In this document: in pieces, positions 22,048 to 33,414 of the stretch
How the letters are laid out: each line of letters opens with the position of its first letter
How positions within the stretch are numbered: the stretch's first letter is position 1
Assembly: GCA_015501075.1 (NCBI GenBank)
Contig: JADNYJ010000001.1
Coordinates: 558,001 to 622,000, forward strand
Source of the DNA: Gymnopilus junonius
Lineage: Eukaryota; Basidiomycota; Agaricomycetes; Agaricales; Galerinaceae
Length of the DNA: 64,000 bases
Direction: 5' to 3'
Program-made: the position numbers and the translations under genes
The notes under the pieces: model-generated
What the model was told of the DNA's origin: nothing
The model's input: only the letters and a program-made list of their open reading frames with translations
Databases searched by the model: none

Positions 22048-23413
22048 TTACCTCTTCCGTACATTCTTTCTCCTCATGCCTCCGGCCTTGACGGTAGGCC
22101 CAACACGAACCTTGCTTTCGTCTCCACGCTTACTGGACGTCGAGGTTCCGCTCCCAGTCGCTTCTGAACTAATGGAGGATGCATCGTCGACATCGTTGTC
22201 TGGTGCCTTTTTATTCTGGGCGCTTTTCGCGTCGAAAGAATCTGATGGTGTGTCAAGCGGTTTGCCCGTCACTTTGTAAAGGATGGATTGGATTAGGGAG
22301 ATAAACCATGTGTTAGCAATGCTGGGTTTGACAGCGGTGGAAGCGTCGAGAAGGTGCATTTCACCGGATGGTTCGAGCTAGGGAAACTATGAGTATAAAC
22401 AGGAACATATACAGAGGCTATTCACTTGCCAGGTACACATGTGTATCTTCCACGACCATTTCAAGCCACTTGTTTCCATACACTTCTCCATCTCCATCGC
22501 GTGCGTCGCCGAGGTTGACTCGAACCTTTGAGAAACAACTGTGAGTCGAATCTGGAAGCCTAATAAGAGGTTGGTGGTACCTTGCGTTGACCCTTGACAG
22601 GCACCATTTTGGGACCCCATGCGGCAGCTTTCGCCTTTTGGGTGATAAACTCTATGCGTTCCAAGTCCTTTCTATAATTGAAGCGTTGGACGAACAATTG
22701 CAGACCAGATGTTAATATTGTCAGAAACACGAAGACGGACTAGGCACAGAGAGTCAGTCATGCACTTGTAGAACGAGCATGATAAACATACGACAAGGCC
22801 AGGGCGGAAACGAGAATAATAATAACCAGTGCCTCTCCACTTTGGTACACCATTCTTATAGAAAAAGTCGTATCTACCAGAGGGCCTTCCCGTCAGCTCA
22901 ACTCCAACATCAAGACACACCAAATAAATACCTATCTCTACTCTCCTTCTTTCGCAAGATCGTCGAAATAACACCCAGACGCGCAAAGCGCTCGTGGATA
23001 CCTTTCACGCCGGGATTTTTGTCGGGGCTACGAAATAATGAGTTTGTGAAATGCATGGCGAAAGGAATACTGACTGGAGCACCATGCTTTTCCTTCTGTA
23101 GGCCTTTGCGATTTCATTCGTGGTCGCGGTTGAAGGTACGTCCAGCCATGAGTAAAAAGTGGTGCCCTTCCCCTCTGCTGCCTCTAGCTCTGATACGAGA
23201 TCAAATATTTCATGGTCTTCCTGATATTCCGAGAACTACGTCAGCAACATGTTCTGGAATGCCTAGAGTAGAAAGGGTGCCGACTTTATCCCAACTGTAC
23301 GTTCGGAAAGAGAACCGTCAGTTGAGAACGACAACGACGATGACAGGAACGTACGCCAATACTGTAGTTGCTAGAATGGCCAGCAAGGCATATATGAGCG
23401 AAAACAACCGCAT
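22048..23413 (-). CDS. ER membrane J-domain protein (ERJ5/DNAJC1-like)
   Basis: Eight exons: 23413-23355, 23294-23285, 23235-23075, 23027-22932, 22873-22795, 22739-22581, 22525-22430, 22377-22048; 329 aa. It is an Hsp40 co-chaperone that stimulates BiP/Kar2 at the ER membrane. An N-terminal signal or anchor of about 20 residues is followed by a J-domain: FYSWLDVPSTATT, AKAYRRKSMVL, then HPD at about 77-79 and KNPGV. The loop-to-membrane junction FFYKNGVPKWRGTGYYYSRF is characteristic of this group. A second membrane segment (SVFVFLTILTSGLQLFV) begins near 136. The C-terminus is acidic and Ser-rich, ending in RRKNVRKR. Exon 2 is only 10 nt. The intron after 22430 uses a GC donor. Divergent from RRN7. 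Confidence 0.92.
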
Positions 23414-23607
23414 TTCCAGAGAATGAGCTGATTGTAATTCTGCCCTCGTCGCCCTCCTTCTAGAATCTAATCGGGAGGCGGAAGGCTATTAATTGGACAA
23501 GTATGCGATAGAAGAGGGAAACAAGCTGGAAATAAGCTTGCTGGCAGCCGCGTTCGGCTACTATGGAGTGGCTGTGCATAATTTGGTCACCTCTTCGACC
23601 ACTCATC

Positions 23608-25757
23608 ATGGCTCCTCGTCGACGGTGCCCGACATGCGGATCTAAGCAATGGCACAAGGAGCCTTCAAGTGGGATGATAGCTTGCAGCGAGGGACATGTG
23701 TTACAGGTAGCTTTCTTATCGCGAATCTTTTCGTTCTCAACACCTTATTCAAGTCAGAACTACCGCAATGAAACAACCGAGATAACAGAGGTCGGGCCTC
23801 ATGCGATGAAAAAGCGGGCGCTGAAGAGCAGGAGAAAGGTCAAGGGTCAGAGCAGCCATGCCGACCCCAAATGTTCGTTGTTACCTATCTCTGGACATCG
23901 TAACGCGGTGCTCAAAAGACCGAACAGTGTACCATGGCGCGAGAGGACGGTACCACTACTTTCAATGCTTACAACTTTTACTTCGCAAACAAATTGCCGC
24001 ACTGACGACGCTATGGGAGCTGCCACCTGAATTCGAGGTATAAATGGTCTTTCAGACATGTCGCGCGTTTAACAGTCAACTATCTAACAGGTCATATGCC
24101 GAGATATATGGGCCCTGAACCTCGCACTGCTTCCCGATCCACCACCTGCAGAGCCCTATCATCACGCACACGATGATCCATCCGCCCAGGACGGGGATGA
24201 GTGCGGTTTAGAGGCGAAACAAGATTCAGAGCACGGTGGATCGGACGAAGAGGAAAAGCTTGAAGCAGACGAGGAAGAGGATTCCGAATTGGAAGCTCTC
24301 ATGCGAGAGAATTCAGAGATCTCGAGTTCGTCAGATGATGAGATGCCTCATGCAGGGGCGGGGTTGCGGTACAGGAAAGGTAGAGGAAGGGTCGCGTATG
24401 AAAGTCCGATGAGTACCATTGCGGTGCTCGTGGTGGCCTGTTGGACGATGCGAATACCGGTTTTGTACTGTGACTTCACAAGGTAGGACGGATTGACATT
24501 GCTACTTATTGCCGCTGAATTAAAGGACCAAAAAAAAAAAAAAAGTATCATCGAGAGCTATGAACTGCCCTATCTAGATGCAGTGATGCAGCTTCCTCGG
24601 AATATGGCGCAACATCTTACGAAGCATAATGTGCAAGCACTATCGCCACCGGTAAGCACGATCGTCGCGGAAATGGCAGAGCAGGTTGTGGATCATGACA
24701 TGTGTAGCACGCACCCCGGACGATGGCCGTCCATTCATTGGCTTCTCGATTGGCGAAAAAGCTGTGGGTGAATTATGGGATCTGCACCCCGGAAGCGAAC
24801 GGGGCGACGATGTTGTGGCGCATTACAAAATACATGGGTGGAACACGTAGGAAACATTAGATTGTTCTGTTTGAAAAGCATGCTGACTGACTGGGGGATG
24901 ACAAGCTTTGTTATACCGACTGACGAAACGGGTTGCCAGTGTTCTGTCAGTGCCGATGACGTTGCATGGCAGTTTAGCACCGGGACTAGAGAAAGTGAAA
25001 GGCAGCAATGGTCTAGGGCATCGGTACGACAACGCGCCAAGCGAGGTGGGTCTACTGGGGTCATTGATCATGGTGCTCAAGATGGTGTATGGGCTGGATG
25101 GCACAGCAAGGTAGAGCTGATTAGACGAAAGCTTGGGAATGGATCTGACAGGACTGACAGACGACCATCGGGAGAGGAGGATGTAGCGTGGGGGCTAGTG
25201 GGGGGCAAGGAGTACGTGAGGCTGATTGACAAGCAGAAGGGACTAGATGCGAGATTTGACTCGCGGAAGGGGCTGTAAGTGGCGATTACAAGGCGGGGAC
25301 AGAGACTGACGGCAAGGGACAGACACGTGGGAGACATGACGGAGGAGGAAATGGATGAGTACATCGGGTTCTGCGCAAAGATCTTGGTCGGGGGAGGTGG
25401 CGGGGATGGAGCGGTGGCAGACTACTTTGGAGAGAATGGAGAGGGTGGTGATGGGCAGAGAGCGGAGGAAGAACAAGAAGAGCGGGTGAGACTCGGCGGC
25501 AGAGAAGAGAGACTAGGGGAGCAGGACATAGACTGGCGGCCGGAGAAGAGGAGACAGGACTGGCGGCCGGAGAACAGTACAAGATGTGGAGCGGGGTGGA
25601 CGGTGCAATGGCAGAGGAGCTGGAGCGGGTGGTGGGCCGGGCAGCAGAGATCGCGGGGGTGCGGGCAGAGTATCTGGTCGGAGTGGTCGGCACATTCGAG
25701 CGGCGCCTGGTGATGTGGTGGAAGGGCACGGAAGAAGCCGAGGGAGATGACAAATGA
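23608..25757 (+). CDS. RRN7: RNA polymerase I core factor Rrn7 (TAF1B-like, TFIIB-related)
   Basis: Ten exons (23608-23706, 23758-23872, 23928-24037, 24091-24482, 24546-24651, 24708-24846, 24906-25110, 25152-25274, 25317-25485, 25578-25757) give 545 aa. Rrn7 is the TFIIB-like subunit of the core factor that recruits Pol I to rDNA. The N-terminal zinc ribbon has Cys7, Cys10, Cys26 and His30. The next segments read NYRNET and GPHAMKKRALKS (B-reader/linker), then YFQCLQLLLRKQI begins the first cyclin fold. An acidic insert at about 130-190 precedes IPVLYCDFTR and the second fold. The downstream block LVMWWKGTEEAEGDDK is the C-terminal end. The two introns around 25111-25316 are the least certain joins. 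The 194-bp upstream region is shared with ERJ5. Confidence 0.9.
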
Positions 25758-25810
25758 TAGGGTACATAGAACTAAATTGCAAGCTGCTAGGTTTTGAACA
25801 GCTCCCAGAG

Positions 25811-28300
25811 ATGCGTCGATTCGCCTCTGTGTTCCTCAAGCGGGACAAGAGGGACAAGGAGAAGAGGAAGGCCGGCCCAGCCCAGCCGCCACCGCCGCCG
25901 CCGACCACCATGCACCCGCCCTCCTCGCCGCCGTCCACCCCGCAGCTGAGCATCGGCAGCGACCCGGCCAACTCGTCCGCGTCCTCCTCCAGCCACTCGG
26001 CCAGTCTGACCCCTCTCGATGATCTGGCGCCCAAGAAATCGTGGCGCACATGGATAGGGGCCAAGCGCGAGTCGCCTTTCAAACTCGACTGGCCGCTGGA
26101 GGATGACTCGCTCTTTCTAGAACTCGATCTGCAGAACGCGCTTGTGCCCCAACTGCCTGTCTCTCCCTTTGTGCAGCACAACCACGGTCCCTTTTTCCCC
26201 CGCTCCAGCAACCGCGCCCTCTTCCTCTCCCCCCGGCCGGACACCCGTGTCGCCATGTTCAGGAACCACCTCTTGGCCCGACTCAAGCACGCAGACCTCT
26301 CGCCCTCCGAACTCGCCTCCATCCGTCCGCTGCGTTCCAAGCCCCCGCCCTCGCCCCTCCCTCCCCCTCCGCCCTCTTTCCCGGACTCGGCCTGGCCCCC
26401 GCCGACAACCAAGATCCTGCCTGCCAGTCCAGGCGTCCGTCGGTGGATCAGCCGGCCTTGTTTCGAGGACCGGCACGAGATCCTGCTGCCCGTGCAGACA
26501 TTGGCAGTCTCCTCTGCAGTCGCCGTCGCCGCACTCGAGTACTCGGAGCACCTCGATGCCATGGCCGACCCCGACTTTGATCTCTTCCCAGCAACCCAGT
26601 CCCACGCATCCCCTCTCGAACTGCAACCCCCGTCAGGTATTCTATTGCCTCTTTGCTTCCTTTTGTCCATCATCGCTGATCTTCCCATAATAGCACCACT
26701 CCCCAAGCGAAATTCCTACACTTCTGCCCCCTCTCCCCTCCGCAACTCAAATTCCCCTCCCACTCCCACCCTTGCCGAATCCGACAAGTCCACCCTCAAG
26801 TCTGCCGTAAAGCGCATCGTCCGTTTTGCCGAAGATGCCAGCGACGGTGATGAGGCCGTCCCTCTGCATGTCGTCCGCATGAAGAAGAAGCGCGAACAAA
26901 AGGCCAAATTCTTGAAGCAGGAGCGTCTGAAGCGAGCCAAGGAGGAGGAGCAACTCCGCCGTCAACGCGAACACGACGCCAGGGTGAGAGAACAGGAGGC
27001 CCTGGAGTTGGAGCGTAGGAGGCAGGAGAGGGAAAGAGAGCGCAGGGACAAGGAAAAGGTCCTCTACGCAGAGACCATTGCCGCCGCCAGACTCCGACGG
27101 GAAACAGCCAGAGCCGGAGGAATCCTCACTTCAAATACCTCCTCCGGCCTCTTGCTTCCATCATCCTCTTCTTCCTCCAGCTCTTTAAAGGACGCGGAAC
27201 GTAATAGGCCAACAACAGACTCTAGAAGTTTTTCACGCTTTCCGCACGATGCTCCTCCTTCCATATCAATTCCGCGGAGAGAGAGCTCTGATCCTGCCAT
27301 GTACCCTTCCCTCCCTTCTTCCTACAGCCATCAGCAGTATCTATCCGACTCTTCCCCTGGCAGTTCTCGGCCTCCAAGCATTGGCTACTCCCCCGTGTCC
27401 CTCAATAGTCCTGTCCCTGGTCATCACTCCCGACCACCCTCAACGTACTCTCATCAAACTTCATCTTCCGAGGATGTGCGCTTCCAGGGCGGCAGCAAGC
27501 GGAACTCGGTTGCCACTGCTGTGGCGGCCGGTAGCGGTGGCAGCCTTCGCGGGTCACCGATGATTGTGTCCTATCCGACTTGGTCGGGTAGCAATCCCAA
27601 CCTTTCCTACATTCCTCCCATCCCTCCTCTCCCTGACTATATCCAGGATATGCCACTCCTACCACCGACCGCGCCATTCATGAAGCAGCCATACAAGGCG
27701 CGCTCTTCGTCTTCCTCCAGGAATGAGTCGCCTGCCAGGGGTTCTACCTCTTCCGGGTCCCGCAGAGGGTCCTTTAATTCAAGCAGCGAACGCATAAACC
27801 AGGTGTCTCCCCAATCCCCCTCATATCTATCTCATCCGAATCCAAGGCGGCAGTCCAGCGCTTCCGCCTCGGTACGTCCTCCCCACCACCACCGAGAAAA
27901 CTCTGGAGACTCCCGCCACCCATCACGAACGAATCCATCCACCCCGCAGAGACCGACACCTACGACTTCCCATTCACAGCCTATCATGTCGCGCGGTCGC
28001 TCAATGCAACCACAGTATCTCCAGGCACCCAATACATGGATGAGCTCTCTTCCACCACAGAATATGGTTGGGCCTATGCCCATGTTCGTGCCTGTGCCCG
28101 TGGCGATTCCTTATGTCGACATGGGAATGTCGTCTAGTTCGGGTAGCCTGCATCAGATGCAGATGCAGCCCCCTATGCCTGTCATGCCAATGCCCATGGG
28201 TTTTGGTGTCCCAGTTGGCGGATTCGGTGTTGCGAACAATGATGGTGGTAGTAGAAAAGCGGGCAGCACCAGAACCAAGAGACAGACTGCCATTTCATGA
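25811..28300 (+). CDS. Ser/Pro-rich, largely disordered protein with a charged coiled coil
   Basis: No family recognised. The frame is open from 25754; the first reasonable start by context is 25811 (MRRFASVFLKRDKRDK), giving 829 codons if unspliced. The protein begins basic, then has Pro- and Ser-rich linkers, and an ordered block around FKLDWPLEDDSLFLELD with MFRNHLLARLK. A highly charged helical stretch at about 355-435 (KKKREQKAKFLKQERLKRAK) is a likely coiled coil. A long Ser/Pro/Arg-rich tail includes a Met/Pro-rich segment. Bases 26637-26693 look like a 57-nt intron (GTATTC..AATAG) with no stop and a length divisible by three; splicing it gives 810 codons. This stretch is notably GC-rich. 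It starts only 53 bp after the RRN7 stop. Confidence 0.75.
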   Translation: MRRFASVFLKRDKRDKEKRKAGPAQPPPPPPTTMHPPSSPPSTPQLSIGSDPANSSASSSSHSASLTPLDDLAPKKSWRTWIGAKRESPFKLDWPLEDDSLFLELDLQNALVPQLPVSPFVQHNHGPFFPRSSNRALFLSPRPDTRVAMFRNHLLARLKHADLSPSELASIRPLRSKPPPSPLPPPPPSFPDSAWPPPTTKILPASPGVRRWISRPCFEDRHEILLPVQTLAVSSAVAVAALEYSEHLDAMADPDFDLFPATQSHASPLELQPPSGILLPLCFLLSIIADLPIIAPLPKRNSYTSAPSPLRNSNSPPTPTLAESDKSTLKSAVKRIVRFAEDASDGDEAVPLHVVRMKKKREQKAKFLKQERLKRAKEEEQLRRQREHDARVREQEALELERRRQERERERRDKEKVLYAETIAAARLRRETARAGGILTSNTSSGLLLPSSSSSSSSLKDAERNRPTTDSRSFSRFPHDAPPSISIPRRESSDPAMYPSLPSSYSHQQYLSDSSPGSSRPPSIGYSPVSLNSPVPGHHSRPPSTYSHQTSSSEDVRFQGGSKRNSVATAVAAGSGGSLRGSPMIVSYPTWSGSNPNLSYIPPIPPLPDYIQDMPLLPPTAPFMKQPYKARSSSSSRNESPARGSTSSGSRRGSFNSSSERINQVSPQSPSYLSHPNPRRQSSASASVRPPHHHRENSGDSRHPSRTNPSTPQRPTPTTSHSQPIMSRGRSMQPQYLQAPNTWMSSLPPQNMVGPMPMFVPVPVAIPYVDMGMSSSSGSLHQMQMQPPMPVMPMPMGFGVPVGGFGVANNDGGSRKAGSTRTKRQTAIS

Positions 28301-29269
28301 CAAGGGGTTCATTGGAGTAGAATGAATGAACGCATGGACGATACCCCCGCCTACCCTTCATATCAGTCATTCCTCTCTCCACCCCTGTCCTTTTAACGTG
28401 CATGCAAGCATCTGAACTCTTTTTTTTTTCTGAGACAGATTGATTATAAACTTTAACACCGTTTTCACATGCATGCATGGAGTGGGGTGCGTGGGTCGCC
28501 TCATGAATTATGTAGTCGACCTGCTTTTGGAAAGGGACTTTCTTTGCGCTGTGCTCTGCTCTGCTGCATAGGCGCATCGACCTCTGCTAATCTCTCTCCC
28601 TCTCCTTACTCCTCATGCGAGCATTCCATTCCTTCACCCCACTATCATCGCTCGTTCCAACGCCGTATGTCGTCATCATCACCATCATACATAAACAACC
28701 TCCCACGCACTCTTTTTCAGCACTATTTAACTACACCACATCAAACATTACGGATTCTCTTTAGTTGAACGTTGCAATATGGACTTGTCTTACAATTAGT
28801 ATACTTGACAAGCATCACCAACTCGCATTGGACACCGCTTTTTTTTTTACTTTTGAGTATCTTACAGTTATTACGTGCAATTCTTCTCGCTTTTTATTAG
28901 AAAATTGCCCATGCTTGTCCTCCTCCCTGGGCCTCACACTATATCATTTAGCCACCCTTGTTTCTTGTAGTATTTGTTGTTAGTTCTGCATTCACACCAA
29001 GTGTAATAATACTTAGTTGGTCCACCCATCTCCTTCCCAAAAAAAAAAATTTCACTGATAAAACCTTTTTGAGATCCACAAAATGACTTGCATGTGATCC
29101 CCCCGTGTTGAGACTGCGAGCGACGCCGAGTGGCAGCTTTAAGACGTACATAATGCATCAATATGTAACGCAGAGCATATCAAGACGTGGTCCCTGGACC
29201 CAAGTGGCACGAGAAGCTTTCAAGGACAGCACGAGTATTGAGTGTCCACCATTTTGGGAGAATCATCGA
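28301..29269. other. Long intergenic spacer between convergent genes
   Basis: 969 bp between two 3' ends. It contains short T and A homopolymers (28420-28429, 28840-28849, 29040-29049) and pyrimidine-rich stretches. ORFs up to about 133 codons start here, but none has a recognisable domain; the longest runs antisense into the coiled-coil gene. No RNA gene was recognised. Confidence 0.5.
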
Positions 29270-30618
29270 TTAATACAGAGCAGCATAAAGAGGGCCACTG
29301 AGGTCGGGATCACTGCGTTTGAAAGCCATTGTGTTTGTTTCCCTGTCCACAATGTCGAAAGTCTTCTGCAGCAGCTTCCAAGCATATTGTTGGTTGGGAT
29401 TTTTATTACCAGAAGGAAAATCTGTAAGGATTCGGGTAATGCATTCGTTCTTCGCACTCTCAAAGGCCTCGCGGACGGTGGTGTTGAGGGCAGATTCAAT
29501 CTCTGACTGGATAATATCAATGGGGAGCATACTTGGTTGTGGGGATGAGGTAGCCAAAGCGTCCTTGAAGCCCTCCTTGATTACGAGTATCTCAGCATCG
29601 CAAGCAAGGCAAGCAGTTTGTAGTTCCTGTAACCCGCTCTGTATCTGGGCAAGTGTGTGAGGATAATCGTTTAAAAGGAAGTATAACGCCCATACTTTAG
29701 ATAGACAAGACGATAAATCATCATTCCTAGCTTGTACAACCACAGGCGAAGAGTACTTCCGAAAATCGATGCTCTGCTTTTTGATCTGTCGAATGTCTTG
29801 TAGGGTTTTCTGGAGGACCGACAACCCGGAAAATGCAGACTCCCTCGACTGGCTTCCTCGAGTAGTGCTGCCCCGAAATTTAAACGGAAGCTGCCAGAGA
29901 TCTTTAACTCGCTTTTCCAAATCAGTCAGCTGAAGAGAATTGTCGACGGCGGTCGAACTCGGGTTGTCAACTTCGCGTTCTTTAGTGAGCTCGAGCGCCC
30001 TTTCTTTTTCAAGGACGGTTCTCTGATCAGTGAGTCTTATGAAACATCTTCGATTGTCTTGCAGCCAGGATATGAGATGCTGGTAATGGTCAAGAAGGAT
30101 GGACCTATCCGCAGGAAAATAAAAATAGCCCATGGAGGAGCCAACTACTTCATCATAGAAATCGCACAAGTGAGAAAGATGGTCAGTCTTTTCAGCCTAA
30201 AGATGATATAATATGAGGCAGGTGAATTCAAGGGGCAAACTCGCTCTACCTTGTTCCTTTCAAGCTTGGATCTTAGCTCCAGGGCACTTAGCTCTTCGAA
30301 CCGAAGCCTTTCGTCCTTGAAACGTTGATCATAAATACGCAAGCCCAGTCGCAAACAAAGCTCAATGAGCATTACCTCTGACGCTGCTTCTACTTCAGTC
30401 GGCGGTCCGTCTAAGCAGTCCAAGTGTCCTTCGATTGCTCTATCCTTGACTTGTAGTGTTCTGCTCGACCTTCTGATCTCCAGTTCTATCTCGGTGATGT
30501 CTATGAGTTTTCTGATTCAGAAAAGAGGAGATGCGTCAGAGAATGCCTTGTACCCTGCAAAATATCCTTACCCAGCTAGTCCCAGATGGAAGTCCGTGTG
30601 CAGAGCCTCCACAATCAT
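29270..30618 (-). CDS. Coiled-coil protein of unknown function (414 aa)
   Basis: Three exons: 30618-30572, 30511-30241, 30196-29270. The frame and splice sites are clear, but I recognise no family. The sequence is almost entirely predicted helix. Charged heptad-like stretches run from residue 15 to 120 (for example RFEELSALELRSKLERNK) and again around 160-190 and 205-235. No signal peptide, membrane segment or enzyme motif is visible. A structural role in a complex, such as a cytoskeletal or kinetochore scaffold, is possible but is only an inference from the helical composition. The start is the first Met of an exon whose donor gives the only in-frame join. Confidence 0.72.
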
Positions 30619-30773
30619 TACACCCTCAAGCAGCTACTGCCTGAAAATGAACCAAAAGAGAGCAAGACATGAAATGAAAGCTTAATCTTATCAGGCAGGG
30701 TAAGCAGGCAGGCCTGTCAACGGCGAATGATGTCATCGTTTCAGCCAGCAAACAATACACGATGTCTTTTCAA

Positions 30774-32625
30774 CTATAATTTTGCAAACTGTCTGGCCAT
30801 AGGGGGGGTACCTGACGGGTTGTATCGTAAAGCAGACCTCTTTATATCTTTCAGGGATTGGTACCCTCCAACCGTCATCAGTATGTCAAGATCCTGGTAA
30901 ACAAGTTCACGTCCTGTCCGATCAAAGCCAAATTGACGCTTACCGCCAAAAGGCTCTTCATCACATGTCGACAGCCAGCTTCGCCTTCATGGGACATCCC
31001 CAGATGTAGAGTCTTCCGACCTGAACGGCATGTGCTCCCAAAGCGATTGCTTTGAAAATGTCGGCCCCAGTCCTGATCCCTGAGTCAAAAATGATCTTCA
31101 TTTCTTGGCCCTATTAGCTACGAATTATACTGCAATATAAAATATACTCACTGTCTCCAACGGCGTCTACAATATCCGGAAGAATCTCAAGGCTGCCAAT
31201 AGCCCCATCGACCTGACGGCCAGCATGATTAGAAACAACTATTCCGGCGCAACCAACTTCGAGTGCTTTGCGAGCATCTTCAACGCTCTGTATTCCTTTC
31301 AAAAGGAAGGGACGGCCATTAGAAATTCGTTTCCACTAGTAGGGAAAATGTATTAATGATTCGCATTCACGCCACTTGCAAACACATACGTACTTCTTTG
31401 ATAAGCCACGGAATTTTATTCCACGTATGCGCTTTGCCGTGCCAAACACTTGAATCTATCCACTTGCCAGAGTCGTTTTGCAGCTCTTTACCATATTTAC
31501 GCATGAAAACAGGGTCGGACTCTCCGATTTCGTTGCCAACCTGCCCAAAACGTGTTAGGAGGGACGAGAAACAAATATAAGCCGCTCTCCCTCACAGTCC
31601 CTGGATAATAAAACCTGCGGTTCATCAGTTAAAGAAATATAACTGGAGAAAGGACACGCTTATACCGCTTATACGTACGTATAATTTGCAATGTCGATAT
31701 CTGTGGGCCGCCAACCTAGCTGCCATGTATCCACAGTCAACATGCAGGTGTCAAATCCGCTTTTCCAGGCCCGTTCCAGTAGACTGATGGTCTGTACAAG
31801 TTCATGACCCTCAGTTTAGAAACACGCGCCAGACATACTCACAACGTCATCATCATGTCCCATATATAATTGGAAGAACCTAGGGGACGTCGCATTGCCT
31901 TCTTTGTGACCATTGAAGGAATAGACTTTGTTGCTCTCATTTTTCTTAGATGCACCTTGTTCGTTGGCTTTAGCAACATCTTCGATTGATTGCGAGGCCG
32001 CGGTGGAAAGACAGTACTTTGGGAAGGCGTGAGTACGGATACACAAGTCCACTCAAATTATACACATACAGGAAGGCCAAGTTCCCCAGCAATTTTGGCG
32101 GGTACTAATTCACCTTGTGTATGGTATAATTTATTTATACCAATAGGGGCGAATATGATGGGAGCTGGAATGTGATGGCCAAAGAGCTCAGCTGGCTACA
32201 GATTAGGGCGGGGCTTCAGATGATCTGAGGTATCACTGACTGGTCATGTCTCGAGTATTCGTATCCATGAGCATTCGGGGTATGATTCGCCACCTGTAGA
32301 AGGCCTCGCTGCAAGATGGTGCATCGATTAACGGTTCGCAAGAGGTGATACAAGGTCGTACCGATTGGCTCTGTCCGTCCATCCGAGACCAGCATTTGAA
32401 TTAACATAAAAATAACCGCGATCATTCAGCTTTGCTTTGACAGATTCCGAAAGTTGTTCGGGGTGTACAGAGAAGTTGGGAACTGGATTAATAAAGGTTA
32501 ATAGGAGGTGAACTTCAGCAGAATATAAACTTACGAAGACCCTTGCTGCCGCCATCTTTGAACACCTCGCGCTGATAAAGGGAGTAATGAGGAGAAGGAC
32601 CTTTGGGCTTATTCGTTGGATCCAT
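30774..32625 (-). pseudogene. FMN-dependent alpha-hydroxyacid dehydrogenase with a 1-nt frameshift
   Basis: Eleven exons: 32625-32535, 32482-32362, 32293-32241, 32191-32070, 32016-31843, 31791-31679, 31614-31596, 31540-31394, 31335-31152, 31103-30944, 30893-30774. The family (lactate oxidase, glycolate oxidase, cytochrome b2 core) oxidises 2-hydroxyacids with FMN on a TIM barrel. Visible are PAPIIFAPIG, FFQLYMGHDDD, the Lys in PFLLKGI, the catalytic His/Arg in VSNHAGRQVDG, and DSGIRTGADIFKA. After GRLYIWG the frame shifts: the conserved continuation SHEGEAGCRHVMKSLLADLD lies one frame over. One missing base in the C run 30998-31001 (G run in the coding strand) explains it and restores all downstream phases. 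As written, translation stops at 30961, losing about 60 residues. It could be a sequencing error rather than a real lesion. Confidence 0.85.
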
Positions 32626-32763
32626 GATGAAGGCGCAGGACAGCGGTAGCATATGTATAAGCTTATGAAGAGCTAGTTCATGACATCATCATGTCTGTTA
32701 TGACGCTTGCCCATAAGAATAGCACATTCGAACACTAAAATTCAGCATAGAGGCTTAGTCGAA

Positions 32764-33226
32764 TTACAGATAAACCCCTTCTCCTTCTTCACTTGTATCA
32801 TTTGTTATCGTTTCCGTTTGCGGGGCAGACTGTGGATCATAGGGGGACCCAGCGACAATACCCTTCTCCGTCAGCGCCATCTTCAAAATGCTTATTCGTT
32901 CTTCCTGTGAGCCACTGCGTTGTCATTGGTAATGGTCGAAGTAAGTATATTGTGCTCCACATACATGACTAATTCATTTTCTTCGTAGGCTTTGCTAAGT
33001 TCAGGGTCTGGTTGCCCTTCCTCTTTCAGAGCGGATTTGAGAATTGTCTGTGTTTCTTTAAGGTGCTTCAAGGAGTTCTGGAGCCGTGCAATCTCTGGTA
33101 ATGTCACAGTTGAGTTCCTAGTCAGGTTTTGGAGCGGACGGCTCCACCTTCAGTGATGACGCCTACATCAAGGCCTATTGCTTGACTTAAAGTGAAAGGC
33201 TGAGCAAAACGTGGCCTGTAGGCCAT
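32764..33226 (-). CDS. Small conserved coiled-coil protein (119 aa)
   Basis: Three exons: 33226-33148, 33094-32965, 32914-32764. It is too split to appear as one ORF. After a basic N-terminus (MAYRPRFAQPF), the protein has an amphipathic helix reading EIARLQNSLKHLKETQ. A second helical segment follows, NELVIGSQEERISILKMAL, and then an acidic, probably disordered tail. The pattern of two helices around an acidic loop looks like a small prefoldin- or adaptor-like helical hairpin. I have the impression of similar fungal proteins but cannot name a family. The first intron is 53 nt and all three exon phases agree, which supports the model. Confidence 0.7.
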
Positions 33227-33414
33227 GAATGTTCGGAAAAGGATGATGAGTGGTGGAAGGCTGGAGCACGACTACATTCCAAAAACGGATAACTTTCATA
33301 CGTCATGCTTGAGCGCCTACATTTCTCAAAAATTGTACATTGAAACTTAAAGGATGGCAAATTTTTTATAGTACATGTCCAGTCATTATTATACATACAG
33401 CAGTAAGTCTAATT

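Noticed and set aside
25513..26706. 397-codon minus-strand ORF opposite the Ser/Pro-rich gene
   Set aside because: A shadow frame in GC-rich DNA; low-complexity Ser/Arg/Gly sequence, while the plus strand has a coherent charged helix and ordered blocks.
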